Shown here in pieces: positions 1 through 6,685 of a stretch of DNA of 14,773 bases. The notes under the pieces are model-generated. The model had not been told where the DNA came from, did not search any database, and worked only from the letters and a program-made list of their open reading frames with translations. The translations under genes were made by a program, and so were the position numbers. Numbering within the stretch: position 1 is the stretch's first letter; each line of letters opens with the position of its first letter. Source of the DNA: Chloroflexia bacterium (lineage in GTDB: Bacteria > Chloroflexota > Chloroflexia > Thermomicrobiales > JALYUS01); NCBI GenBank assembly GCA_025924435.1, contig JAICIL010000083.1:1-14773 (forward strand), read 5' to 3'.

Positions 1-87
1 ACCGGGGAGCGTCACCATATGCCGCTGCGTCGTCCCCGGCTCCAGCGGCCCGAGAATGGGGATAATCGGCGGGTGCGTGTGTGCCAT
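1..87 (-). CDS. N-terminal fragment of an unidentified protein, cut by the window edge
   Basis: An open frame starts at the ATG at 87-85 and continues without a stop to the window edge, giving 29 residues that begin MAHTHPPIIPILGPLEPG. A strong ribosome binding site (AGGAGG at 103-98) sits 10 nt before the ATG, which supports a real start even though the frame is short. The gene follows the DppC-type permease on the same strand after a 151-bp gap that holds a hairpin repeat, so it is probably a later member of the same operon. The segment EPGTTQRHMVTLPG loosely recalls the N-terminus of succinylglutamate desuccinylase/aspartoacylase-family proteins, which begin with a Gly-Thr-Arg type strand, but 29 residues are too few to assign it. 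No signal peptide is visible. Confidence 0.6.
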   Translation of the reverse strand, partial: MAHTHPPIIPILGPLEPGTTQRHMVTLPG

Positions 88-119
88 CCGAGGGGTTCCT
101 CCTTGTCATGGGGATTTCT

Positions 120-225
120 GAACCGCCAAGACGCCACGAACCGCGACCCAGAGACCAAAATCGGTGCGCCGTAAGCGCCCTCTCTGCGTCTTTATCTGGG
201 GGCGTGCTGGGCGTCTGGGCGGTTC
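120..225. repeat. Eroded long hairpin repeat (family A, copy 1)
   Basis: The arms 120-135 and 210-225 are complementary at 15 of 16 positions (one A.G mismatch at 128/217). A second, inner stem pairs 147-152 (CCCAGA) with 195-200 (TCTGGG). The left arm has the layout AACCGCCAAGACGCC, which matches the start of the hairpin at 2206 (AACCACCAAGACACC) with A-to-G changes. It lies between the DppC-type permease and the partial gene, ending 14 nt after the permease stop on the minus-strand transcript. It looks like an older, degraded member of the same family. Confidence 0.65.
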
Positions 226-238
226 ATACCATATCCGT

Positions 239-1138
239 TCAGCGGCGCAGGCGCGGGTCGAGGGCGTCGCGGAGGCCGTCGCCGAGCAGGTTCATCGCCA
301 GGACGGTCAGCATGATCGCGAGGCCGGGGAAGGTGCTGATCCACCACTGGTCGCGTAGGTAACCGCGCCCCTCGCTGAGCATCCGGCCCCATTCCGGCGA
401 GGGGGGCTGGCTGCCGAGGCCGAGGAAGGAGAGCGACGCGGCGGCGAGGATCGCCGTGCCGGTGCCGAGCGTCGTCGCGACGATCACCGGCGCGATCACG
501 TTCGGCAGGAGGTGCCGGACGAGGATGACCCGCGTCGGCGCGCCGCTCACCCGCGCGGCGTCCACGTAGACATTCTCCTTCGCCGCCAGCACCGAGCCGC
601 GCACGAGCCGCGCGTAGGTCGGGATGCCGGCGATGCCGACGGCGATCATCAGGTTCGTCAGGTTCGGCTTGCCGCGAATCGTGACGATGGCCAGCGCGAG
701 CAGGATGCCCGGCACGGCGAGCATGACATTGATGACGTACATCAGGATCGCGTCCACCCAGCCGCCGTAGTAGCCCGCCACGAGCCCGATCGTCACGCCG
801 AAGGTCGCCGCGATGCCGACCGAGATCAGGCCGATGGTCAGCGAAATGCGCGCGCCGGAGATGACGCGGCTGAGGATGTCGCGCCCATACTGATCCGTGC
901 CGAAGAAGTACGGGCTGCCCGGCGAGAAGAGCGCGTTGTCGCTGATCTTGATCGGGTCGAAGGGCGCGAGGAGCGGCGCGGCCAGCGCGACGATGATGAG
1001 CACCGCGAGGATGGCGATGCCGACGAGCGCGCCCTTGCTCTGCCGCAGCCGCTGCCAGAGCGCGCGCCCCCGCCCGACGCGCGCGGTTGGTAATGCCGTG
1101 CGTTCCGCCCCCGCAGTCAATGTCCCGCTCTGTGCCAT
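239..1138 (-). CDS. Oligopeptide/dipeptide ABC transporter permease, DppC/OppC type
   Basis: This 299-residue protein is one of two membrane subunits of a peptide-type ABC importer. One transmembrane helix near residues 38-60 is followed by the external segment carrying the DppC signature GTDQYGRDILSR (80-91). Further hydrophobic helices occur at about 100-122, 130-153, 163-175, 215-240 and 270-288. The cytoplasmic coupling (EAA) loop lies at 188-213 (YVDAARVSGAPTRVILVRH), and the C-terminus LLGDGLRDALDPRLRR is typical of the family. The ATG at 1138 has GAGGAG (1149-1144) five bases upstream. It follows the DppB-type gene after a 126-bp gap containing repeats. The exact substrate cannot be read from a permease; peptides, nickel and sugar oligomers are all handled by this family. 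Confidence 0.93.
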   Translation of the reverse strand: MAQSGTLTAGAERTALPTARVGRGRALWQRLRQSKGALVGIAILAVLIIVALAAPLLAPFDPIKISDNALFSPGSPYFFGTDQYGRDILSRVISGARISLTIGLISVGIAATFGVTIGLVAGYYGGWVDAILMYVINVMLAVPGILLALAIVTIRGKPNLTNLMIAVGIAGIPTYARLVRGSVLAAKENVYVDAARVSGAPTRVILVRHLLPNVIAPVIVATTLGTGTAILAAASLSFLGLGSQPPSPEWGRMLSEGRGYLRDQWWISTFPGLAIMLTVLAMNLLGDGLRDALDPRLRR

Positions 1139-1157
1139 CGTTTCTCCTCACCCCCGG

Positions 1158-1216
1158 CCCCTCTCCATCGCTCTCAGATCGCGGAACGGATCGGTCCGTC
1201 CGGCGATAGAGAGGGG
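1158..1216. repeat. Hairpin repeat between the two permease genes
   Basis: CCCCTCTCCATCG (1158-1170) pairs with CGATAGAGAGGGG (1204-1216) at 12 of 13 positions. The one odd pair (C1166/A1208 on plus) becomes a G.U wobble in the minus-strand transcript, which is the sense strand of the operon. A second small stem lies in the loop: ACGGA (1186-1190) with TCCGT (1195-1199). The minus-strand RNA would fold this structure just before the ribosome binding site of the DppC gene. Confidence 0.6.
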
Positions 1217-1230
1217 AGGGGAGATGGTCT

Positions 1231-1258
1231 CTCAGTCCTCAGTCCTTAGCCCTCAGTC
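1231..1258. repeat. Heptanucleotide tandem repeat, four units
   Basis: Four consecutive 7-nt units are present: CTCAGTC (1231), CTCAGTC (1238), CTTAGCC (1245) and CTCAGTC (1252). The third differs at two positions. The array starts six bases beyond the stop codon of the DppB-type permease on the minus strand and is followed by the 1158-1216 hairpin. Together the two repeats fill the gap between the permease genes. It is not a CRISPR array because there are no spacers. Confidence 0.6.
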
Positions 1259-1264
1259 CTGCGT

Positions 1265-2191
1265 TTATCCTCCGACGCGGATGCGCGGGTCGAGGACGCC
1301 GTAGGAGATGTCCACGATCAGGTTGACGATCACGTACGTCGTCGCGATGAGCAGGACAATTCCCTGCACCATCGGGAAATCCTTGGCGAGGATCGCGGTG
1401 ACGATCAGCCGCCCGATGCCGGGCCGCGCGAAGACCGTCTCGACGATCACCGTGCCTGCCATCAGGCTGCCGAATTGCAGGCCGAAGATCGTCACGACGG
1501 GGATCAGCGCGTTCTTGAAGCCGTGCCGGATGAGGACGCGCGTCTCCCGCAACCCCTTGGCGCGGGCGGTCGTCATGTACTCCTGCCGCAGCACTTCGAG
1601 CATCGAGGAGCGTGTCAGGCGGGCGATGATCGCGGAGGCGCTGAGGCCGAGCGTCAGCGCCGGGAGGACGAGATGCTTGAGATCGCCCGCGCCCGTCGCG
1701 GGGAACCAGCCGAGGCGGAGCGAGAAGAAGAAGATCAGGAGCAGGCCGAGCCAGAACGAGGGCATCGAGACGCCGCAGAGCGCGAGCAGCATCGGCCCGA
1801 AGTCCAGCCAGCCATTCTGGTTGATCGCCGCGATCATGCCGAGGACCACGCCGACGACGATGGCGATCAGCAGCGCCGCGACCGCCAACTGCAGCGTCGA
1901 GCCGAGGTTCTCGGCGATCTCCGTGCGCACCGGCCGTTTCGAGCGGATCGAGAGGCCGAGGTCGCCCCGCGCGGCATCGGCGACGAAGCGGGCAAACTGC
2001 TTCGGCAGCGGGTCGTCGAGGTGCAACTGGGAGCGCAGCAATTCGACCTGCTGCGGGTTCGTCTGGAAATCCGCCAGCATGATCTTCACCGGATCGCCCG
2101 GCACGAGATGCAGCATCATGAAGACGAGGAACCAGACGCCGAGCAGGACGGGGATCGTCGCCGCCAACCGCCCTAAAAGGAATCGATACAT
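1265..2191 (-). CDS. Oligopeptide/dipeptide ABC transporter permease, DppB/OppB type
   Basis: This 308-residue membrane protein has the DppB layout. An N-terminal helix (residues 9-29) runs into the family signature LHLVPGDPVKIML (27-39). An extracytoplasmic segment with DLGLSI follows (77-82). Helices lie near 100-122, 132-160, 172-190, 228-250 and 272-296. The EAA coupling loop (EYMTTARAKGLRETRVLIRH) is at 204-223 and the C-terminus is VLDPRIRVGG. I chose the ATG at 2191 because GGAG (2201-2198) lies six bases upstream. A longer TTG start at 2215 would begin inside a hairpin repeat and is unlikely. The gene follows the binding-protein gene after a 110-bp gap almost filled by that hairpin, and its partner DppC gene is next. 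Confidence 0.93.
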   Translation of the reverse strand: MYRFLLGRLAATIPVLLGVWFLVFMMLHLVPGDPVKIMLADFQTNPQQVELLRSQLHLDDPLPKQFARFVADAARGDLGLSIRSKRPVRTEIAENLGSTLQLAVAALLIAIVVGVVLGMIAAINQNGWLDFGPMLLALCGVSMPSFWLGLLLIFFFSLRLGWFPATGAGDLKHLVLPALTLGLSASAIIARLTRSSMLEVLRQEYMTTARAKGLRETRVLIRHGFKNALIPVVTIFGLQFGSLMAGTVIVETVFARPGIGRLIVTAILAKDFPMVQGIVLLIATTYVIVNLIVDISYGVLDPRIRVGG

Positions 2192-2205
2192 CAGCCACTC
2201 CGGGA

Positions 2206-2298
2206 GAACCACCAAGACACCAAGAGCACCAAGGGCACCAAGGGAGAACGCCTTTTTATCTCTTGGTGTTCTCCGTGTTCTTGGTGTCTTGGTGGTTC
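2206..2298. repeat. Long hairpin repeat (family A, copy 2) between binding-protein and permease genes
   Basis: The outer arms 2206-2225 and 2279-2298 are perfectly complementary over 20 bp. Pairing then continues inward to about 2245/2259 with two mismatches (2230/2274 and 2231/2273) and four G.T pairs, G always in the left arm, giving an arm of about 40 nt. The left arm is built on a 9-nt period around CACCAAGNN. On the minus strand it begins three bases after the binding-protein stop codon and ends four bases before the permease ribosome binding site, so it occupies essentially the whole gap. Its position resembles REP elements that protect an upstream binding-protein message. Confidence 0.85.
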
Positions 2299-2301
2299 AG
2301 A

Positions 2302-4044
2302 TCATTTCCCGATCGAGACGTCCGAGAAGTGCGGGTACGCGGAACCGTCGAAGTTGAGGCCGGTGACGTTCGCCTTCATGCCCCAGACGGAGAGTTCGTC
2401 CACCATCGGCAGGAAGACGGCGTCCTCCATCACCTTCTGCTCGGCTTGCAGGTAGATCGCCTTGCGCTTGTCGGTGTTCGTCTCGTTCTTGCCGTCCGTC
2501 AGCAACTTGTCCACGTCCGGGCTGCTGTAGCAGGAGAAGTTAAAGTTCGTGCCGATCATCGAGGAGTGGAAGAGGGCGAACATGCCGTCCCAGTCGCTCG
2601 AACGCAGGAAGAGCGGGATGGCGTTCGTCGCGCATTTGTAGTTGTCCTCGTACCACGGCGCGCGGGCCTGCGCCTTGATCTTGGCGTCAATGCCGACATC
2701 GTGCCACTCCGCCTGGAGGAGCTGGATGTAGTTGTCAATGCCGCTGCCCCGGTCAATGGCGTTGATGACCAGTTCGAGCCGCTTGCCGTCCTTCGCGCGG
2801 ATGCCGTCCGAGCCGACCTTCCAGCCGGCATCGTCCAGCATCTTCTTCGCCTGCGCCGGGTCGAAGGGGTAGAGGCTCTTCAGGTTCGGATTCGGCAGCG
2901 TGCCCTGCGTGAGCGGCGCGTAGGCGGCGGTGCCGACGCCCTTGTACGAGTTGTTGACGATGGCGTCCTTGTTCGTCGCCAGTTCAATCGCCTTGCGGAC
3001 GGCGGGGTCGTCGGTCGGGAAGAGTTTGACATTGAGGGCGGTGAAGCGCGGCGTGCCCGTGTAGGCGGGCTTGAGCACGCTGTACCCGGCGTTGCCCTCG
3101 AAGCGGCCGAGGCTCTGCGGCGGGATGACGTGGATCACCTGCGCCTCGCCCGATTCGAGCGTCGTCGCGCGCGTCGCGTCCTCGGGGACGAACTTGAAGT
3201 AGACCTCATCGAGGTACGAGCCGCCGTCGTGGTCGCTCCACGGGGCGCGGCGGTTATAACCCTCGTTGCGCGCGAGGATCGCGTGGTCGTTGGCGACCAG
3301 TTCCTTGATGACCATCGGGCCGGAGCCAACCGGCGTCTCATTGACTTTCTGGCCCTGGCTCTTCGTCGCGGTGGGGGACATCATGCCGAGCGTGCCGCCC
3401 GCCGCGTAGACAAGGAAGGGCGCGTTGCCCGCCTTGAAGGAGACGCGCACCGTCGCGTCATCCACGACCTCGGTCTTGTCGTACCCGGCAAGCGCCGTGA
3501 GCGAGCCGCCCGCCTTGTAGTTCGGGTCCACGATGCGGTCGAAGTTGTACTTCACGGCGTCGGCGTTGAAGGGCGTGCCGTCCGAGAACTTGACATCCGT
3601 GCGCAGTTTGAAGGTGTACGTCTTGCCGTCCGCCGAGGCATCGTACGATTGGGCGAGGTAGGGGGAGAGTTTGCGCGCGCTGTCGAGGTAGAGAAGCGTC
3701 TCGAAGACGGTCGAGGTCATCTCGTAGGTGACGGCGGAGGGCGACGCCTGCGGATCGAGCGTCGGCGGCGCCGAATCGAGCGAGACGACGAGGCGGCCGC
3801 CCTTCTGCGCGGCGGGCTTCGGCGCGGTCGTCGCGCTCGTCGCCGGGGTCGCGCCCGTCGCGGGCGAGGCCGCCGATGATGCGGTCGTGGCGGCGGGAGC
3901 CGAGGCGGTGGTCGCCGCCGGGGCGGTCGTCGGCGCGACGGTGGGGGTGGCGGGCGCTTTCGAGGCGCACCCGGCCAGCAACGGCACGGCGAACAGAACG
4001 ACGCTCAGGAACCGGACGGCGCGGAAACGGCGGGCGCGGTGCAT
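2302..4044 (-). CDS. ABC transporter substrate-binding lipoprotein, family 5 (peptide/nickel type)
   Basis: This 580-residue extracytoplasmic solute-binding protein captures substrate for the two permeases encoded downstream. It has a Sec lipoprotein signal: Arg-rich residues 3-11, a hydrophobic core at 12-23, and the lipobox L23-A24-G25-C26. A low-complexity Ala/Thr/Pro linker follows (about 27-80). The family 5 (SBP_bac_5) fold starts at KGGRLVVSLDSAPPTLDPQ (81-99), with the family segments TVFETLLYLD, KLRTDVKFSDGTPFNADAVKYNFDRI and VGSGPMVIKE, and the C-terminal SPDVDKLL region. I chose the ATG at 4044 because AAGGAG (4057-4052) lies seven bases upstream; a longer reading to 4089 would put extra residues before the signal peptide. 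It is the first gene of its operon. The substrate is unknown. Confidence 0.93.
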   Translation of the reverse strand: MHRARRFRAVRFLSVVLFAVPLLAGCASKAPATPTVAPTTAPAATTASAPAATTASSAASPATGATPATSATTAPKPAAQKGGRLVVSLDSAPPTLDPQASPSAVTYEMTSTVFETLLYLDSARKLSPYLAQSYDASADGKTYTFKLRTDVKFSDGTPFNADAVKYNFDRIVDPNYKAGGSLTALAGYDKTEVVDDATVRVSFKAGNAPFLVYAAGGTLGMMSPTATKSQGQKVNETPVGSGPMVIKELVANDHAILARNEGYNRRAPWSDHDGGSYLDEVYFKFVPEDATRATTLESGEAQVIHVIPPQSLGRFEGNAGYSVLKPAYTGTPRFTALNVKLFPTDDPAVRKAIELATNKDAIVNNSYKGVGTAAYAPLTQGTLPNPNLKSLYPFDPAQAKKMLDDAGWKVGSDGIRAKDGKRLELVINAIDRGSGIDNYIQLLQAEWHDVGIDAKIKAQARAPWYEDNYKCATNAIPLFLRSSDWDGMFALFHSSMIGTNFNFSCYSSPDVDKLLTDGKNETNTDKRKAIYLQAEQKVMEDAVFLPMVDELSVWGMKANVTGLNFDGSAYPHFSDVSIGK

Positions 4045-4082
4045 GCTCGTACTCCTTCCCCTGATCGCGGCATTTGTGCTGA

Positions 4083-4176
4083 TGTACAACCCCCGGTAAG
4101 CGGGGCAAGTCTACGGCGGGTGCATGCGCCCGTCAACGAGGGCGCGTGTACAATTCCACGCGGGTTCGGTTGTACA
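4083..4176. promoter_or_regulatory. Cluster of three TGTACA operator-like sites around the binding-protein promoter
   Basis: TGTACA occurs at 4083-4088, 4147-4152 and 4171-4176. The first and third share an 11-bp inverted match: GATGTACAACC at 4081-4091 and its complement at 4168-4178. Relative to the proposed start of transcription near 4101, the first lies at about +14 and the other two at about -46 and -70, so they flank the minus-strand promoter. No regulator gene is present in the window. A small hairpin (CCCCG 4091-4095, CGGGG 4101-4105) sits beside the first site. Confidence 0.5.
4108..4136 (-). promoter_or_regulatory. Sigma-70-type promoter for the first transporter operon
   Basis: On the minus strand, TTGACG (4136-4131) is followed after 17 bp by TAGACT (4113-4108). 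These match the consensus -35 and -10 boxes at five and four of six positions, with ideal spacing. Transcription would start near 4101, leaving a leader of about 57 nt before the binding-protein ATG at 4044. This is a sequence-based prediction. Confidence 0.5.
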
Positions 4177-4218
4177 TCCCGCCAGTTCGGCGCTCGCCGT
4201 CGCGCTGACGTCCCAAAT

Positions 4219-4247
4219 TTGCAGGTAATCTCTCTTCCTGTTATTCT
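4219..4247 (+). promoter_or_regulatory. Weak candidate promoter for the methyltransferase gene
   Basis: TTGCAG (4219-4224) and TATTCT (4242-4247) are separated by 17 bp, but match the consensus only at three and four of six positions. Transcription from here would give a leader of about 40 nt before the ATG at 4295. An inverted CCTGTT/AACAGG pair (4238-4243, 4265-4270) spans the presumed start. The surrounding sequence is clearly more AT-rich than the flanking operons. Confidence 0.3.
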
Positions 4248-4294
4248 CAGATGTGTACGTACGGAACAGGTTTTCCTATCAGGATGGCGAGAAG

Positions 4295-5713
4295 ATGCCG
4301 ACTGCACGCGCGTCGAAAATCGTAAATTCGCAGGCGATGAAGGAGCAGTTGCGCCTTTTCGCCTTCGGTTCTCCACAGCATTCGCCAATCACTCAAGAGG
4401 ACCTTGACCGAGCGCTTTCCGCCCGGGAGAGACTCATCACGTTGCTCGAAGGCGAGCTAAACTTTCATGGTTCCAACGGCAATTACGCCTCACATGATGT
4501 CCACGCGTTCGCGGCGAAGTTTCCTCCGCAGTTGCCACGCGCCTTCATTCGCGGCCTGACAAAACCCGGGGATCGTGTCCTTGACCCGATGATGGGATCG
4601 GGCACGGCGGTCGTTGAAGCACAGATCGAGGGGCGGCATGGGATTGGTCTCGATCTGGACCCATTAGCCCTTCAAATAAGTCGAGCAAAGACGACCCTGC
4701 TGGACACATCGATCATCGCCGCGATCGGTGTGGAGATCGTTGCAAGAGCGCGAACGCTCCTGGCTGACCGACGGACGGTTGAGGAGCATATTGCGGAGCG
4801 ATTCGATGCAAAAACCAGGGCATTCGTAGATTACTGGTTCTTTCCGGACACGCAATGCGAATTGATGGCGCTAATCCTTGCGATTCAAGGAGAGAAAGAC
4901 TCTTCGATGCGTCGCTTCCTTGAATTGACGTTCTCGGCAATCATCGTCACGAAGTCCGGCGGCGTTTCTCGCGCCAGGGACTTGGCACATAGCCGGCCGC
5001 ATCTGGTGGCGGATAAGGTGCCGAAGAATGCAATTGACCAGTTTGCTCTCCGCATGAAGAAAAATGCCGCCAGTATCACGCGGTTGGCAGCGAATGGGGG
5101 TATGGCGGCGCCACTCGCCGGCGATGCCCGCGCTATGCCGCTCGCGGATGGCAGCGTGGACCTCATCGTCACTTCTCCACCGTACGCCAACGCCATTGAC
5201 TATATGCGCGCCCACAAGTTTTCGCTCGTCTGGTTGGGAAAATCCATCACCGAGTTGTCGGAACTCCGTGCGAAATATGTTGGCTCCGAGCGTGCGGGAG
5301 ATGCCGAATATCCGCCGTTGCCGGAGCGATCAGAACACATTGTGCAACAATTGGGAGAACGCGACGGGGGAAAGGCGCGAGTTCTCCGCAAATACTATGT
5401 CGAGATGCGGATAATCCTCTCCGAGATGCATCGTGTTCTGCGGCCGGACTCGTCGGCAATCGTGGTCGTCGGCACTTCGATCATGCGAGGAATTGATGTT
5501 CAGACACACTATTGTCTCGCGGAGATCGCCGCGGACGTGGGCTTCGATGTGGCCGGGGTCGTGCAGCGAATGCTCGACCGGAATAAGCGGATGATGCCCG
5601 CCCGCTTCGGCAAGAAGAGTGATTCGATTATTGAACAGCGGATGCACGAGGAGTACGTGATCGGGCTGTTGAAATCGGGCCTTTCGGAGAGACAGCCGCA
5701 CGCCAATACATGA
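4295..5713 (+). CDS. Site-specific DNA amino-methyltransferase, probably N4-cytosine, of a type II R-M system
   Basis: This 472-residue enzyme should transfer a methyl group from S-adenosylmethionine to an exocyclic amino group in DNA. The AdoMet-binding motif I is DPMMGSGT (97-104), followed by GIGLDLDP (116-123). About 190 residues later comes catalytic motif IV, TSPPY (293-297), then NAIDYMRAHKFSLVWLG. This order, with a long putative target-recognition region between the motifs, fits the alpha arrangement. The SPPY form is typical of N4-cytosine enzymes, and the partner nuclease's predicted target, GCCGGC, has no adenine. The ATG at 4295 is preferred (AGGA 10 bases upstream); a GTG at 4253 would add 14 residues without a clear ribosome binding site. 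It converges with the nuclease gene, 21 bp between stop codons, and protects the host from it. Confidence 0.88.
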   Translation: MPTARASKIVNSQAMKEQLRLFAFGSPQHSPITQEDLDRALSARERLITLLEGELNFHGSNGNYASHDVHAFAAKFPPQLPRAFIRGLTKPGDRVLDPMMGSGTAVVEAQIEGRHGIGLDLDPLALQISRAKTTLLDTSIIAAIGVEIVARARTLLADRRTVEEHIAERFDAKTRAFVDYWFFPDTQCELMALILAIQGEKDSSMRRFLELTFSAIIVTKSGGVSRARDLAHSRPHLVADKVPKNAIDQFALRMKKNAASITRLAANGGMAAPLAGDARAMPLADGSVDLIVTSPPYANAIDYMRAHKFSLVWLGKSITELSELRAKYVGSERAGDAEYPPLPERSEHIVQQLGERDGGKARVLRKYYVEMRIILSEMHRVLRPDSSAIVVVGTSIMRGIDVQTHYCLAEIAADVGFDVAGVVQRMLDRNKRMMPARFGKKSDSIIEQRMHEEYVIGLLKSGLSERQPHANT

Positions 5714-5734
5714 AGAGAGCAACTTTTTCTATTT

Positions 5735-6619
5735 TCACACGGCGAGATCAAAAGGCAGGTCGCTAATATCCCTCAGCCGTCTCCCCCCGACCAGCATTTC
5801 AAGCACTTCCTGCTGATCCCGGCGACCGGGCGCACCGATCTCCTCGACCGCCGCTTGCAACTCATAGAGGGCGGCATGGTATGTGCAGTCCACGTCGCCG
5901 GTTCCCATCGCAATTGAGGCCAAGCGGCTTGGCAGCGGTTCAATCGTGACCGCAACGATATGCGGGGTGTTCCCTTTCCGGTTGCGAATCAGGTTGAGCG
6001 CTTCCGTGCGCGTATTCTGGGACCGATCAGATCGCATCGTCCACTTGCACGACACGCTCGCGTGGAGGATCGGCCTCGCACCGTCATGATTTGCCGCTCG
6101 CAACGGAGTGTGCATGGCTATCGCCGGTTCGTCGCCGAGCACCGGATGCGGCCGGTCAATCTCTTCGTCTCGGACAGGAATTCGCCCGATGACCACATCG
6201 GGCTTGATGAAGTAATCGCCGCCGAACATCGCTCTAAGTTCGTTGTGCTGTTCCAGTACTTCCTGCAACTGTGCCAAATGCTCGTATTGGTCGAAGAACG
6301 AGAGACCCAATGGAGCCTGCCGCGTGCTGAAATCCCAGTCACCGGGCCGGAGATGGCCGATGAGAAGAAATGCGTCCTTGAGATACTCCTTCGTATACTC
6401 GCCAAACAGTGTGCCTGCCGCTTGCCCGCTCGGCGGATTTTCGCAGAACGGACCGCCGATATGTTCGGCCATACCCTTGGCGATTGCCTTACTTGCAATG
6501 CTGCTCGTGTCGGCGTTGGAGAAGACAGTTGAGCCGGGGCGGTGCCCCAGGATGTTGTCGCATATTTTGCGGTGATACGCCCGGCGTAACTCCCGAAGCA
6601 ACGATCGTCGCTCGTCCAA
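5735..6619 (-). CDS. Type II restriction endonuclease, NgoMIV family (predicted target GCCGGC)
   Basis: This 294-residue protein matches what I recall of NgoMIV along its length, including SNAD (34-37), HLRPGDW (89-95), SCKWTMRSDR (190-199), LNLIRNRKG (208-216) and a C-terminal DISDLPFDLAV. The PD...SxK catalytic pattern appears as P140-D141, S190-C191-K192 and E206. R196, D198 and R199 correspond to residues that read CCGG in NgoMIV; D37, Q66 and R232 match residues I recall near the outer G.C pair. It should cut unmethylated GCCGGC as a tetramer. The start is TTG at 6619, with AAGGGG (6632-6627) seven bases upstream; the next in-frame Met is residue 50, and the distance to SNAD agrees with NgoMIV, so the TTG is well supported. 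It follows the creatininase-like gene by 66 bp on the same strand. GC content is lower than in its neighbours. Confidence 0.9.
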   Translation of the reverse strand: MDERRSLLRELRRAYHRKICDNILGHRPGSTVFSNADTSSIASKAIAKGMAEHIGGPFCENPPSGQAAGTLFGEYTKEYLKDAFLLIGHLRPGDWDFSTRQAPLGLSFFDQYEHLAQLQEVLEQHNELRAMFGGDYFIKPDVVIGRIPVRDEEIDRPHPVLGDEPAIAMHTPLRAANHDGARPILHASVSCKWTMRSDRSQNTRTEALNLIRNRKGNTPHIVAVTIEPLPSRLASIAMGTGDVDCTYHAALYELQAAVEEIGAPGRRDQQEVLEMLVGGRRLRDISDLPFDLAV

Positions 6620-6652
6620 TAGGTCGCCCCTTATCGTTCTCGTTCCACCCCA

Positions 6653-6672
6653 TTCAGTCGTATCCGACTGAA
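6653..6672. terminator. Perfect 8-bp hairpin after the creatininase-like gene
   Basis: TTCAGTCG (6653-6660) and CGACTGAA (6665-6672) form a perfect stem with a 4-nt loop. It begins 13 bases beyond the creatininase-like stop codon on the minus strand and lies 33 bases before the nuclease ribosome binding site start. There is no T-run, so it is at best an atypical terminator; it may instead mark the edge of the R-M module or modulate read-through into the nuclease gene. Confidence 0.4.
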
Positions 6673-6685
6673 GTCCGTGCCACCG

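Noticed and set aside
2207..2250. A CRISPR array suggested by short regular repeats
   Set aside because: The units are contiguous with a 9-nt period and no spacers, and form the arm of a hairpin.
2263..3879. A 538-codon plus-strand open frame opposite the first binding-protein gene
   Set aside because: It starts inside a hairpin repeat and runs antisense to a well-supported lipoprotein gene.
4253..4294. A GTG start giving 14 extra residues on the methyltransferase
   Set aside because: There is no ribosome binding site before it, and the candidate promoter would start transcription at almost the same point; ATG at 4295 fits better.
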